43,939 nt of DNA, taken from contig NZ_LWGM01000003.1 in assembly GCF_001750215.1 (NCBI RefSeq), forward strand, positions 1 through 43,939, in the 5' to 3' direction. This document shows, one piece after another, positions 22,086-31,116 of this stretch. The notes beneath the pieces are model-generated. The model did not search any database. It was not told where the DNA came from and was given only the letters and a program-made list of their open reading frames with translations. Source of the stretch: Isoptericola variabilis. GTDB taxonomy: Bacteria; Actinomycetota; Actinomycetes; Actinomycetales; Cellulomonadaceae. Each line of letters begins with the position of its first letter. Position 1 is the stretch's first letter. The position numbers and the translations under genes are program-made.

Positions 22086-23495
22086 TCAGGAGGAGACGGT
22101 GACGGGCTGCGACTGGCGCCAGGACGTCCAGCCCGCATAGCTGCCGTCGAGCTCAACGACGTCGTACCCGGCGCGGCGCAGGGCGCTGGCGGCGACGGAG
22201 TTGCGCACGCCGGACTGGCAGTAGGTGACGATCGTGCCGTCGGCGGGCAGCTGGTCCAGGTGCCACAGGACCCGGCCGCCGCTGAGCTGCTCCGAGCCCG
22301 GGATGTGGCCTGCGGCGTGCTCGGTCTTGTTGCGGACGTCGAGCAGCAGCGTGGCCTCGACGGAGCCGAGCTCGGCCGGGGAGACGACGGCCGGCGTCAT
22401 GGTGGCCAGCCCGTCGAGATCGGCGGTGTAGCCCACCACTCGGTCGATGCCGACCCGCACGAGGTGGTCGCGCATCTCCTCGGCGAACGCCTGATCAGGG
22501 GCCAGGAGCACCAGGGGGCGGGTCTCGGTCTGCGGGTCGTAGACCCAGGCGCCGAAGCTCGCGGCCTTGGCCAGTCCGGGGACGTTGAGGCTGCGGGCGA
22601 CGGTCCCGGAGTGCACGGCGTGGTGGTCGCGGGTGTCGACGAAGATCACCTCGTCCGCCGCGAGGCGGCGGGCGAGATCGTCGTTGGACATCCGGTCCAC
22701 GACCGGCAGATCGCCGAGCAGCCGCGGTCCTTCCTTGTTCTCACGCTTCATCCGCGCGAAGTAGGCGTGAGCGTCGGGCTGTCCGTCGAGCAGCTCGTCG
22801 ATGAAGCCCTGCTCGTCGTCGTCGCGCAGGTACGGCGCCCACCAGGCGTTGAGACGCTCGTAGCCGACCGTGGTGGAGGGCAGGGCGCCGAGGGCCTTGC
22901 CGCAGGCACTGCCCGAGCCGTGGGCAGGGAAGACCTGGATGTGGTCGTCGAGAGTCAAGAACTCGTCGCGCAGCGAGGCGAAGAGCTGGCGGGCTCCCTC
23001 GAACCGGGTGTCGACGCCACCTGCGGCCTCGTCGAGCAGATCAGGGCGGCCGAGGTCGCCGGCGAAGACGAAGTCGCCCGTGAGCGCGTAGCCGGGCGTG
23101 TCGCTGAACGCGCCGTCGGTCACCAGGAACGCGAGGTGCTCGGGCGTGTGCCCGGGGGTGTGGCGCGCCTCGATGGTGATGTTCCCGATCGAGATCGTGT
23201 CGCCATGGCGAAGACGCTTCGCCTCGAACCCGTACTGCCAGTGCTGACCGCCCTCGCCGGACACGAAGACCTCGGCGCCAGTGGTCGCGGCGAGCTCGCG
23301 CGTTCCGGACAGGTAGTCGGCATGGATGTGGGTCTCGGTGACAGCCACGATGCGCATCCCGTGCCGTCGGGCGAGGTCGAGGTAGTCAGCGACGTCGCGC
23401 CGAGCATCGACGACGACTGCCTCGCCCTTTGCCTGGCAGCCGATGAAGTAGCTCGCCTGAGCCAGGTCCTCGTCGTAGATCCGTTCGAGCAGCAT
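22086..23495 (-). CDS. MBL-fold / double rhodanese fusion (CstB-like persulfide dioxygenase)
   Basis: The 469-residue protein has an MBL domain with H56, H58 and D60 (THIHADYLSG), H116 (TPGHTPEH) and D141 (LTGDFVFAGDLGRPDL), the full iron-ligand set of ETHE1-type persulfide dioxygenases. Two rhodanese domains follow: one without Cys (about 265-335) and one with C426 in CQSGVRNS. It would oxidise glutathione- or protein-type persulfide to sulfite and couple this to sulfur transfer. The ATG at 23495 has GGAGAGG upstream; a CstR-like operator lies about 50 bases before it. Confidence 0.92.
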   Translation of the reverse strand: MLLERIYDEDLAQASYFIGCQAKGEAVVVDARRDVADYLDLARRHGMRIVAVTETHIHADYLSGTRELAATTGAEVFVSGEGGQHWQYGFEAKRLRHGDTISIGNITIEARHTPGHTPEHLAFLVTDGAFSDTPGYALTGDFVFAGDLGRPDLLDEAAGGVDTRFEGARQLFASLRDEFLTLDDHIQVFPAHGSGSACGKALGALPSTTVGYERLNAWWAPYLRDDDEQGFIDELLDGQPDAHAYFARMKRENKEGPRLLGDLPVVDRMSNDDLARRLAADEVIFVDTRDHHAVHSGTVARSLNVPGLAKAASFGAWVYDPQTETRPLVLLAPDQAFAEEMRDHLVRVGIDRVVGYTADLDGLATMTPAVVSPAELGSVEATLLLDVRNKTEHAAGHIPGSEQLSGGRVLWHLDQLPADGTIVTYCQSGVRNSVAASALRRAGYDVVELDGSYAGWTSWRQSQPVTVSS

Positions 23496-23512
23496 GTGAA
23501 GCCTCTCCTTGA

Positions 23513-23947
<435 letters not shown>

Positions 23948-24063
23948 GTGGTTCCCGCCAGCTCCACGGGCGAGCGCCCGGTTGCGGCGTCGCGCGCGGC
24001 CGCTTCTGGACGGTGATCGCAGGGTCAGTTGCGTCGAGCGCCCCAAACTCCGTTGGCCGCACC

Positions 24064-24614
24064 AGGCGGACCGGGCACAATGGCGGAACTGCTGCTCGGC
24101 TTGGTCGAGCCCAGCGGCCGGCTGCCGATCTCGTTCGCCCGGCACGGTGGGCCAGCAGCCGACGTACTACAACCAGGTGCGCGGCCAGCACGGCGACCGG
24201 TACGCCGACCTCACCTAGAGCCCGGCCTTCATCTTCGGCGAGGGCCTGAGCTACACCACGGTGGAGTACACGGACCTCGCGCTACGCTTCACCGACGTGA
24301 CCGCCGCCGACGTGGTGCGGGCGCGGGTGACGCTGCGCAACACCGGTGAGCGTCCGGCGCTGGAGACGGTGCAGATGTACGTGAGCGACCTGGTGACGTC
24401 GGCCAGCTGGGCCGGTCGGGAGCTCAAGGCCTTCCGCCAGGTGGAGGTAGCTCCGGGCGCATCGGTGACCGTCGAGCTGGAGCTGCCGGTGGCGGCCTGC
24501 ACCATCGTCGACGCTGCTGGCAAGCGGGTCGTGGAGCGCGGAGACATGGAGCTCCGCGTGGGTCCCGGCTCGCGCGCCGAGTCCCTCCCGAGGGCTCGCT
24601 TCACGATCCACTGA
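24064..24614 (+). pseudogene. 3' remnant of a GH3 beta-glycosidase gene
   Basis: AELLLGLVEPSGRLPISFARH, YYNQVRGQHGDRYADLT and FIFGEGLSYTTVEYTDL are consecutive pieces of the C-terminal glycoside hydrolase 3 region, followed by a fibronectin-III-like domain (RARVTLRNTGERPALETVQ ... SWAGRELKAFRQVEVAPG). There is a frameshift near 24150 and a TAG at 24216-24218. The catalytic N-terminal domain is missing. The last 117 residues form an open frame from 24261 that is probably not a functional gene. Confidence 0.8.
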
Positions 24615-24725
24615 CGGACGAGACGAGCGGCTCCCTTCGACGCAGCAGGCCCATCGGCGCCGTGCGCGTGTTCCTGGCCCGCAGGGTCGCGTGCCGGACC
24701 GACGCAGAGGGATGAGGCGTGGTGG

Positions 24726-25727
24726 TCAGGTCGGCACGGCCGTCCGTCGTCCGGGCCGCGTGGACCATCGGACGCCGGCGACGGTGGCTGCCAGGAGCAG
24801 CCCGGCGGCGGCGAGGGTGGCGCCGTCGGGGCCGAGCAGCGGCTGGCCGCGCAGGGCCTGCCAGGTGACCAGCGCGGTCAGTCCTGCGTAGGCGCCGCTC
24901 GCGACCAGGACCAGGCGGGTCCGTACGGCTTCCTGGTCGAGCAGGGGGAGGCGTCCGGCGGCGGCACGGAGGCCCAGCGCGAGCAGCGGCAGCAGCTGCA
25001 GCGCGTGCATGCCGACGAAGTGCGGGATGCGCAGGTCGCCGCCGGCGGTGCTCCAGCCGGTGATCGGCATCCCGGGGCCGCCGCCGGGAACCCCGACGCT
25101 GTGCGCGCCGGACAGTCCCTCGATGCCGGAGGGGTTGCCGATCATCAGGCCGCCGAGGGCGAGCCCGACCAACGAGATCACCATGCCGCACCGGATGGCC
25201 CACTGGCCGGGGCGGTCGGCCAGGCGGCGGAAGGCGAGCAGCAGCGCGGCGACCAGGGTGGCCACCCAGAGCACCATGATGGTCAGGCCCATGAGCGAGA
25301 ACAGCGTCGCGTCGAGCGGGGTGGCGGTGTTGAAGTGGCTGGCCCGGCCGCGCACCACCTGACCGACGAGGACCAGCATCTCGACGACCGCCGCCACCGC
25401 GATCACGGTCCCGGCCCACCACAGCAGCCGCGAGGGCCGTGGTCGCAGCGACATCAGCCACGCCCAGGTCATGCCGTAGACGGCGAGCGAGACCGAGAAC
25501 TTGAGCGGCTTGAGCCAGATCGGCGCCCCGACAAGCTCCCGGTGGTCGACCACGAGCCCGACCACGCACACCACCGCCAGCGCGGCCATCGCGGCGGACA
25601 GCAGCATCAGGGGTCGGTGCCAGCTCATCGCCTCGCGTAGCGCGGTCGCGCCGCGCACGGCCAGCGTGCGGGGGCGGCCCGGCGGAGGGGCCAGCACCTC
25701 GCGACGGCCTCGTTGGGTCGTGCTCAT
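24726..25727 (-). CDS. Integral membrane protein of unknown function
   Basis: The 333-residue protein has about 8-9 hydrophobic segments. Conserved-looking features are WLKPLKFSVSLAVYGMTWAW after segment 1, SHFNTATPLDATLFSLMG in the middle, and WSTAGGDLRIPHFVGMHALQ with an H-x6-H-type pair (H at the IPHF and GMHA sites), suggestive of a haem- or metal-associated membrane protein, though I cannot name a family. The ATG at 25727 follows GGAGAGCACGAG. It is divergent from the PadR gene, 274 bases away. Confidence 0.7.
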   Translation of the reverse strand: MSTTQRGRREVLAPPPGRPRTLAVRGATALREAMSWHRPLMLLSAAMAALAVVCVVGLVVDHRELVGAPIWLKPLKFSVSLAVYGMTWAWLMSLRPRPSRLLWWAGTVIAVAAVVEMLVLVGQVVRGRASHFNTATPLDATLFSLMGLTIMVLWVATLVAALLLAFRRLADRPGQWAIRCGMVISLVGLALGGLMIGNPSGIEGLSGAHSVGVPGGGPGMPITGWSTAGGDLRIPHFVGMHALQLLPLLALGLRAAAGRLPLLDQEAVRTRLVLVASGAYAGLTALVTWQALRGQPLLGPDGATLAAAGLLLAATVAGVRWSTRPGRRTAVPT

Positions 25728-26001
25728 CTCGTGCTCTCCGATCCGCGACTGGGCGTGCGCCGGTCGGCGCACGTCGACCAGCCAACCGGCGGCCCGTGCC
25801 AGGGGCATCAGGGCGGTCCCCGGTATCCACCCTGGTCGTGCGCTCGCCAGGCGCTCGGCGGGCCCGGTGTGCGCCGCCGGCGTGGGCGCCTGCAGGCGCT
25901 CGGTCTTGCTCCCAGGGATCGGAAGGCCGGCCGGCTGCCCACCTAGGGCGGCGCGCTCCTGACGCTTGCCTTTCTATCTCCTAGGTGTGGCGATCTAGTC
26001 C

Positions 26002-26418
26002 ATGGACGAGACGCAACCGTGGCCCAGCGACTGGTTGCGCGGCGTCCTCGAGGTGTGCGTCCTGCGGGTGCTCGCCGACGGGCCGACGTACGGATACGCC
26101 ATCACGGCCGCGCTGGCCGACGGCGGGCTCGGAACGGTCAGGGGCGGGACCCTCTATCCGCTGCTCAAGCGGTTCGAGGTCGCCGGCTGGGTGAGCACGG
26201 ACTGGCGTGCGGGTGAGGGCGGCCCCGGGCGCAAGTACTACGACCTCACGGACGCCGGGCGCGCGGCTCTGCACGAGCGCTCCGCGCAGTGGCTGGCGTT
26301 CGCGCGTGCCACGAGCCGGTTCGTGGCGCACGCCGCCCCGCCGGCCGCCACCGCGTCCACCGCGGCGCAGGCCGCGCCGTCGGCCGTCGACATCCACCAC
26401 AGGGGAGGACACCGTTGA
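26002..26418 (+). CDS. PadR-family transcriptional regulator
   Basis: The 138-residue protein has the PadR wHTH: WLRGVLEVCVLRVLADGPTYGYAI, GTLYPLLKRFEVAGWV and the wing GEGGPGRKYYDLTDAGR. A C-terminal helix and an Ala-rich tail follow (about 95-138). PadR proteins repress neighbouring membrane or efflux genes. Its stop overlaps the TTG start of the next gene, a membrane protein that probably acts with it. Confidence 0.9.
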   Translation: MDETQPWPSDWLRGVLEVCVLRVLADGPTYGYAITAALADGGLGTVRGGTLYPLLKRFEVAGWVSTDWRAGEGGPGRKYYDLTDAGRAALHERSAQWLAFARATSRFVAHAAPPAATASTAAQAAPSAVDIHHRGGHR

Positions 26419-27188
26419 TCACGCGACTGCGGCAGCGAGCACAGGAGCGCCGGTACGAGCTCGAGCAGGGCCTCGCCCCGCACGTCGAGCCGGGATGGAC
26501 GGAGTCGTTCCTGCTCGAGCTGCGGCTCCAGGGCGTCGGCGGCGCCGACATCGGCCATGCGATCGCGGAGGTCGAGTCACATTGCGCGGACAGCGGCGAA
26601 CGCGCCGCGACGGCCTTCGGGGATCCCGTCGCCTATGCCCGCAGCCTGCAGCTGACGCGGGCCGAGGAGCAGAGCCCGCGAGCGATCGTGCAGACCCTCG
26701 TCCCTGGCGCCGTCTCGCTCGTCGGCGTCACGGCCGCGGTGACCGCGACGCCTGCCGTCGCCACCGGCCAGGCGTCCACGGTGAGCTGGGGCACGCTGCT
26801 CGCGGTCCTGCTCGGCGTCGTGGCGGTGCTCATTACCATCCGACACACCGGTCCGGCGCTGCGCATCGTCGTGGCTCACCCCGTGCGCGCATGGTTCAGC
26901 GCGATGGCAGGTATCGCCGTCGTCGTCTCGCCCCAGCTCGTGCTGGCGGGTCACGAGGCGCTCACGCTGCCCGCACTGCCGGTCCTAGTGGCCGGCGCGC
27001 TCGGCATCCTGGTGGTGGCGGCGTGGAATTTCCGCACGACAGCGTTGGCCGACGACCCGGTGGCGTCACCGCTCGCCGGGCCGGAGGGGGCGCCGCGCAG
27101 GCGCGGCGCCACGCTGGTCGCAGCCCTGACCGCACCCGTGGGCAGCGCCCTGCTGATCGTGCTGGCCTGGTTCCTGGCAACGCGCTGA
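26415..27188 (+). CDS. PadR-associated membrane protein, TTG start
   Basis: The 257-residue protein has a soluble N-terminal helical domain (about 1-75; RLRQRAQERRYELEQGL, LELRLQGVGGADIGHAIAEVESH, FGDPVAYARSL), as in permease-prefix or DUF1700-like proteins linked with PadR, then about six membrane segments. The start is TTG at 26415, overlapping the PadR stop as TTGA and preceded by GGGGAGGAC; no ATG or GTG suits. It is likely a membrane partner or sensor; activity unknown. Confidence 0.78.
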   Translation: MITRLRQRAQERRYELEQGLAPHVEPGWTESFLLELRLQGVGGADIGHAIAEVESHCADSGERAATAFGDPVAYARSLQLTRAEEQSPRAIVQTLVPGAVSLVGVTAAVTATPAVATGQASTVSWGTLLAVLLGVVAVLITIRHTGPALRIVVAHPVRAWFSAMAGIAVVVSPQLVLAGHEALTLPALPVLVAGALGILVVAAWNFRTTALADDPVASPLAGPEGAPRRRGATLVAALTAPVGSALLIVLAWFLATR

Positions 27189-27409
27189 CTCGCGCCCACG
27201 ACCCGTCGGGAACGCCGCGGCGAGGCGGTCCACAGCGGGACGGCAAGGCCGCGGCCGGTGCGAGGAGCGACGTCGGCAGGAGCGCGACGAGCCGGGCCAC
27301 GAAGGAGCCGGTGAGCCGCGGGTGCGCATCGGAGAGCGTCCGCTGCGCGGGCCCGCGGCTCACGGAGGCGCGCTTCCCCGACGGAGCGGCTCCGTCGCCC
27401 CGCTCGGCC

Positions 27410-28324
27410 CTAGTCTGTCCCGTCACCGGGCGTCTGTCCGTCTGGCGCAGGCGCGTGAACTCCAGTCGTGGCGTGAGCCGTCTCGGGTCCGTCCGCCCCG
27501 GCAGTGCGGGTGTGCCGCCGGTACCACAGGGCGAGGGCGGCCAGGGCGCCGGTCACGATGAGCAACGGCTCGGGGATGGCAGCCGCGACCGTCAGGAGCC
27601 CCGCCTGGGCCTCCGCCAGCACGAGGGCCGGAACCAGCTCGGGCAGTGCCGCCATGCCGTTAGTGCTCAGGAACACGACGCCGACCACGATGAGCAAGAC
27701 GCCCGTGACCAGGGAGGTGGTGTGCAGGGTGAGCGGGCCGAGGCGCACGGTGCGGCCGCGCAGGCGCGATCTGTCGCGCTGGCCGAGCCTGCCCCAGACT
27801 GCCGCCAGGACCAGGAGCGGAACCACCATGCCGGCGGCGTACATCGCCAGCAGCGTGCCCCCGACCACGGCGTTGTCCTCGGTGGCGGCCATCGTCAGCA
27901 CCGCACCCAGGATCGGACCCGCACAGAACCCCGCGACCCCGGAGACGGTGCCGAGCAGGAACGACCGCGGCAGCCCCGCACGACGCGACGCGCCGGCCTG
28001 GACGGACCTGAGGCCCGGGACGACCCTGCCCAGGTCGAAGCCCACGCCGAAGAGCTGCATCGAGCCGAACACCACGATCATCCACCCCGCGACCGTCACG
28101 AGGACGTCCCGGTGCGTGGTCAGAGCCACCCCGACGAGGGAGGCGCCCAGCCCGAGCGGCACGAGCGTGATGGCGAGGCCACCGAAGAAGACGGCGCCAT
28201 GCAGCACCAGCCGGCCACCGGTCCGGGCCGTCGAGGCGAAGAAGGCGGGCAGCAGCAGAGCCCCGCACGGGCTCAACAACGCCAGTGCGCCGCCGAGGAA
28301 GGCGGCGAGAAGGCTGACCTCCAC
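27410..28324 (-). CDS. ccdA: CcdA-type thiol-disulfide transmembrane electron carrier
   Basis: The 304-residue protein has about 7-8 hydrophobic segments. Segment 1 has LLSPCGALLLPAF and a middle segment has VAGFCAGPILGAVLTM; one Cys in each matches the redox pair of CcdA/DsbD proteins. The C-terminal tail is polar. It would pass electrons from cytoplasmic thioredoxin to extracytoplasmic thiols. The DsbA-like gene ends 3 bases upstream, so the two form an operon and presumably a redox couple. Confidence 0.85.
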   Translation of the reverse strand: MEVSLLAAFLGGALALLSPCGALLLPAFFASTARTGGRLVLHGAVFFGGLAITLVPLGLGASLVGVALTTHRDVLVTVAGWMIVVFGSMQLFGVGFDLGRVVPGLRSVQAGASRRAGLPRSFLLGTVSGVAGFCAGPILGAVLTMAATEDNAVVGGTLLAMYAAGMVVPLLVLAAVWGRLGQRDRSRLRGRTVRLGPLTLHTTSLVTGVLLIVVGVVFLSTNGMAALPELVPALVLAEAQAGLLTVAAAIPEPLLIVTGALAALALWYRRHTRTAGADGPETAHATTGVHAPAPDGQTPGDGTD

Positions 28325-28327
28325 GGG

Positions 28328-29074
28328 TCAGTCCTCCGACTTCGACAGCTCGTCCTGGAAGGCCTCCTCGAAGACCTCGGTGGGCTGGGCCCCGAGGATC
28401 GGCGTGTCGCCGAGCAAGAACGCCGGCGTGGAGAAGATCCCGAGCGAGGTGGCCTCGTCGATGTTCGCCTGCACCGCGGCCGCGACCTCCGGCGACGCCA
28501 GGTCCGCCTCGAAGCGCTCGACGTCCAACCCGACCTCGGCGGCCACCGCGGTGAGCGCCTCCGCGCTCAACTCCTCTGCGGGGCGCTTCTCTCCGCCCTC
28601 GAACAGCGCATCGTGATACTCCAGGTACTTGCCCTGCAGCGACGCAGCGTAGGCGGCCTGGGCTGCCTGCTGCGAGACCGGACCGAAGGCGTTGATGTCG
28701 CGGAACTCCACCCGGAGCGTCCCCTCGTCGGCGTGCTCGAGCATCGTCGGCTGCGTCGCCGCGCTCCACGAGGCGCAGAACGGGCACTGAAAGTCCGAGT
28801 AGACGATCAGCGCGACGGGTGCGTCAGCGGGTCCCACCGCCATCGGGTCTTCCGGGTCACGGCGCGCCATGTCGGGAAGCGGTGGCTGTTCGGGCTCCTC
28901 CACCTTCGCCACGGGTCCGTCCACCACCGCGCTGTCACCCGCCGGCGCCCCCTCGACCGCACTGCGCTCGCGGCTCGCGAGCAGCGAAACTACGAGGAGC
29001 GCGGCGGCGACCGCGACGACGACGACCGGGATCAACCACGAGCGGCGTCGGGAGGGAGCGTTCAGGGACGGCAT
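28328..29074 (-). CDS. DsbA-like membrane-anchored thioredoxin-fold protein
   Basis: The 248-residue protein has an N-terminal signal anchor (about 13-33, after RRRS), a Pro/Glu-rich linker and a DsbA-type domain: YSDFQCPFCASW with C97 and C100, an inserted helical domain, and the cis-Pro loop IFSTPAFLLG. It acts outside the membrane as a disulfide oxidoreductase or holdase-like partner of CcdA. BlaI-like operators lie between this gene and the divergent unit, so both may be co-controlled. Confidence 0.9.
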   Translation of the reverse strand: MPSLNAPSRRRSWLIPVVVVAVAAALLVVSLLASRERSAVEGAPAGDSAVVDGPVAKVEEPEQPPLPDMARRDPEDPMAVGPADAPVALIVYSDFQCPFCASWSAATQPTMLEHADEGTLRVEFRDINAFGPVSQQAAQAAYAASLQGKYLEYHDALFEGGEKRPAEELSAEALTAVAAEVGLDVERFEADLASPEVAAAVQANIDEATSLGIFSTPAFLLGDTPILGAQPTEVFEEAFQDELSKSED

Positions 29075-29152
29075 GGGATCGCTTTCTGTCGAGAGCCGGG
29101 GTGGCCGGCGGCGCCCTCCTACGCGCAGGGGAGCCGCACGGCAGAGCAACTA

Positions 29153-29189
29153 CTACTTTCCATAGTAGCCTTCTATGCGGCATAGTAGG
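29153..29189. promoter_or_regulatory. Two BlaI-like dyads in the divergent promoter
   Basis: CTACTTTCCATAGTAG (29153-29168) and CCTTCTATGCGGCATAGTAGG, the latter at 29169-29189 with arms CTATG/CATAG, are AT-rich TACTA/TAGTA-type dyads like those bound by BlaI/MecI repressors. CATAGTAG is repeated exactly at 29161 and 29181, 20 bases apart. They lie between the DsbA-like gene and the unit that encodes a BlaI-type protein. Confidence 0.7.
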
Positions 29190-29237
29190 CACGTGATCCT
29201 CGAGCGTTCCAAGCCCAGGCGAACGACGGGAGGCCGT

Positions 29238-29714
29238 GTGGCCGACGCCCTGCGCGCGCTCCGCGACTGGGGCCCGCGTCAGGTCCTCACCGGCGTGGTC
29301 GCCGCCACGGCGGTGGCCGTGACGATCGGCGTGCCGACGGTCCTAATCCCAAACCCGGTCTTCAGCCGCGAGATCCCCATCGCGCCATGGAGCTACCCCG
29401 TCTGGGTGGTCACCTCGGTGCTGGCCGGACTGCTGGTAGCCACGTATGTCGGGCCGGTCGGCGGGGTGCGCGCCAGGGACGCCGCAGGCGGCGACCGTGC
29501 GGGCGTGGCGGGAGGCCTGCTCACCTGGTTCGCGGTCGGGTGCCCGGTCTGCAACAAGCTCGTGCTGCTCGCCCTGGGGTACACCGGCGCGCTGACGTGG
29601 TTCGCGCCCTTCCAGCCGGTGCTGGCCGTGGCGGGGGTGGCGCTCACCGCCGCCGCGCTGGTGAGCCGGCTGAGCGGGCAGGTCGCCTGCCCAGTGCCGG
29701 TGCAGCGTGGATGA
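29238..29714 (+). CDS. Membrane protein with extracytoplasmic-type CPVC motif
   Basis: This product of about 158 residues has four hydrophobic segments and the motif AVGCPVCNKLVLLALGYTGA in the third. Similar proteins are found with DsbA-like and CcdA-like genes in actinobacteria, but I know no proven role; a CPVC pair next to such genes suggests thiol redox. The start is uncertain: GTG at 29238 has GGGAGG upstream, while GTG 29193 or ATG 29175 in the same frame would begin at or inside the operator. It overlaps the BlaI-like gene by 8 bases. Confidence 0.72.
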   Translation: MADALRALRDWGPRQVLTGVVAATAVAVTIGVPTVLIPNPVFSREIPIAPWSYPVWVVTSVLAGLLVATYVGPVGGVRARDAAGGDRAGVAGGLLTWFAVGCPVCNKLVLLALGYTGALTWFAPFQPVLAVAGVALTAAALVSRLSGQVACPVPVQRG

Positions 29715-30102
29715 GCCCATGACGGCCCGGCTGGGTGACCTCGAGAAGGAGGTCATGGACATCCTGTGGGACTGTCGTGCGGAGGTCTGCACCCGTGACG
29801 TCCTGGCGCGCACGTCTCGAGAGCTCGCCTACACGACGGTCGCCACGGTCCTCAACAACCTGGTGCGCAAGGGGCTCGTCGAGCGTGTGCCGGCGGGACG
29901 CACGTGGGCATACCGCCCGGTGCTCAGCCGCGGCGAGTACACCGCGGCGATGATGACGCAGGCGCTGTCGGCCAGCACGGACCACCACGAGTCCCTGCTC
30001 CACTTCGTCGGGACGATGTCGGAGGCCGATGTCCGTCTGCTCCGCGGCCTCCTGGCGGCCGGCCCGGCCCAGGCCGGCGAGGACGGGGACGGCGCGTCGT
30101 GA
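29707..30102 (+). CDS. BlaI/MecI/CopY-family repressor
   Basis: The 131-residue protein has the BlaI wHTH and dimer domain: ARLGDLEKEVMDILWDCRAEVCTRDVLA, AYTTVATVLNNLVRKGLVERV and the wing GRTWAYRPVLSRGEYTAAMM. The start is GTG 29707 or ATG 29719. In the family, repression is lifted when an M56 peptidase cleaves the repressor; an M56 gene follows with a GTGA overlap. The dyads at 29153-29189 are the likely binding sites. Confidence 0.9.
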   Translation: MDEPMTARLGDLEKEVMDILWDCRAEVCTRDVLARTSRELAYTTVATVLNNLVRKGLVERVPAGRTWAYRPVLSRGEYTAAMMTQALSASTDHHESLLHFVGTMSEADVRLLRGLLAAGPAQAGEDGDGAS

Positions 30103-31067
30103 CCGCGGCGGTCGCAGTCGCCGTGCTGGCGAGCCTCCTGGTCACCGGCGCGACGGCGGGTCCTCGCCTCCTGCGCCGGCTGGACGGCGGGCTCAACGCG
30201 CGCCCGCGTCTCGGCGTCGGCGTGTGGACCGCGGCGTCCGTGCTCTGGGTGACGGGGCTGCTCGCCCTCGGGCCGCTGCTCGCGTGGACGGTCAGCGGGC
30301 CGAGCCTTCCGGGCCCCGTGGGGGCCGTCTGTCGCCGCTGCCTTATCGCGGCCAGCCCGTTCGGGTCCGCGCCGTGGGCCACCTGGCTGCCCACCTACGC
30401 CGTCGTCCTGGTGCCCGCCTCTGTGGCGCTGGCGCTCCTGGTCGTGGCGGTGCGGTCGGCGGTGCGCAGCCGACGGTCCTGCGCGACGCACCTGCGTGCC
30501 CTGCGGGCCGTCGGCGCGCAGCAGACGGTCCGGGGCACCACCGCGTGGGTGGTGCCGAGCCCGGACCGGCTCGCCTACGCGCTGTGCGGCGGTGGCATCG
30601 TCCTCAGTCAGGGCACGATCGATGGGCTCGACACCCGCCAACTCGACGCGGTGCTGGCCCACGAGCGCGCCCATCTTCGCGACCGGCACCACCTGGTGCT
30701 CGGCACGCTGCGGACGCTCGCCACCGTCCTCGGCTGGATCCCGCTCGTCGGCGGGGCGGCGTCCGCGGCCGCCGGCTTCGCAGAAATGGCCGCCGACGAC
30801 GCCGCGCGGCGTGCCGTGGGCACCCGGGCCCTGGCGGGGGCGCTCCTGGCTCTCCAGCCGGCCACCGCGCAGGCTCCGCTCGTGAGCTCCGCACTGCACG
30901 CCGGGCATCATGAGCCGATCTCGCGCGTGCGGCGCCTCGTCGCACCGCCTGCGCCACTCTCTCGAGCCGCGCTGGCCGTCGTGGCGGTCTACCTGGCCGC
31001 CCTGGGTGCCTCGGTCGTCCTGGTCGTGGCTCCATACCTGGCGCTCGGGCTCACCGGCTCCTGCTGA
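30099..31067 (+). CDS. M56-family membrane metallopeptidase (BlaR1-like, no sensor domain)
   Basis: The 322-residue protein has about 3 membrane segments before and one or two after a cytoplasmic zinc-protease region with H188-E189 and H192 in VLAHERAHLRDRHH and an AEMAADDAARRAV segment supplying the distal acid. The penicillin-binding sensor domain of BlaR1 is absent; a Cys pair in the exported loop (VCRRCLIA, residues 78-81) is a possible redox or metal sensor. The GTG start overlaps the BlaI-like stop. It probably cleaves that repressor. Confidence 0.85.
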   Translation: MTAAVAVAVLASLLVTGATAGPRLLRRLDGGLNARPRLGVGVWTAASVLWVTGLLALGPLLAWTVSGPSLPGPVGAVCRRCLIAASPFGSAPWATWLPTYAVVLVPASVALALLVVAVRSAVRSRRSCATHLRALRAVGAQQTVRGTTAWVVPSPDRLAYALCGGGIVLSQGTIDGLDTRQLDAVLAHERAHLRDRHHLVLGTLRTLATVLGWIPLVGGAASAAAGFAEMAADDAARRAVGTRALAGALLALQPATAQAPLVSSALHAGHHEPISRVRRLVAPPAPLSRAALAVVAVYLAALGASVVLVVAPYLALGLTGSC

Positions 31068-31116
31068 CCACACCGGTCGCGGCGTCGCTCGGGCGCACGC
31101 CTGTCCGTGGGCGGAG

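Noticed and set aside
26207-29185. A 992-codon plus-strand open frame
   Set aside because: It is Arg/Gln/His-rich low-complexity sequence lying across the PadR pair and antisense to CcdA and the DsbA-like gene, all of which have clear domains. High GC leaves such shadow frames open.
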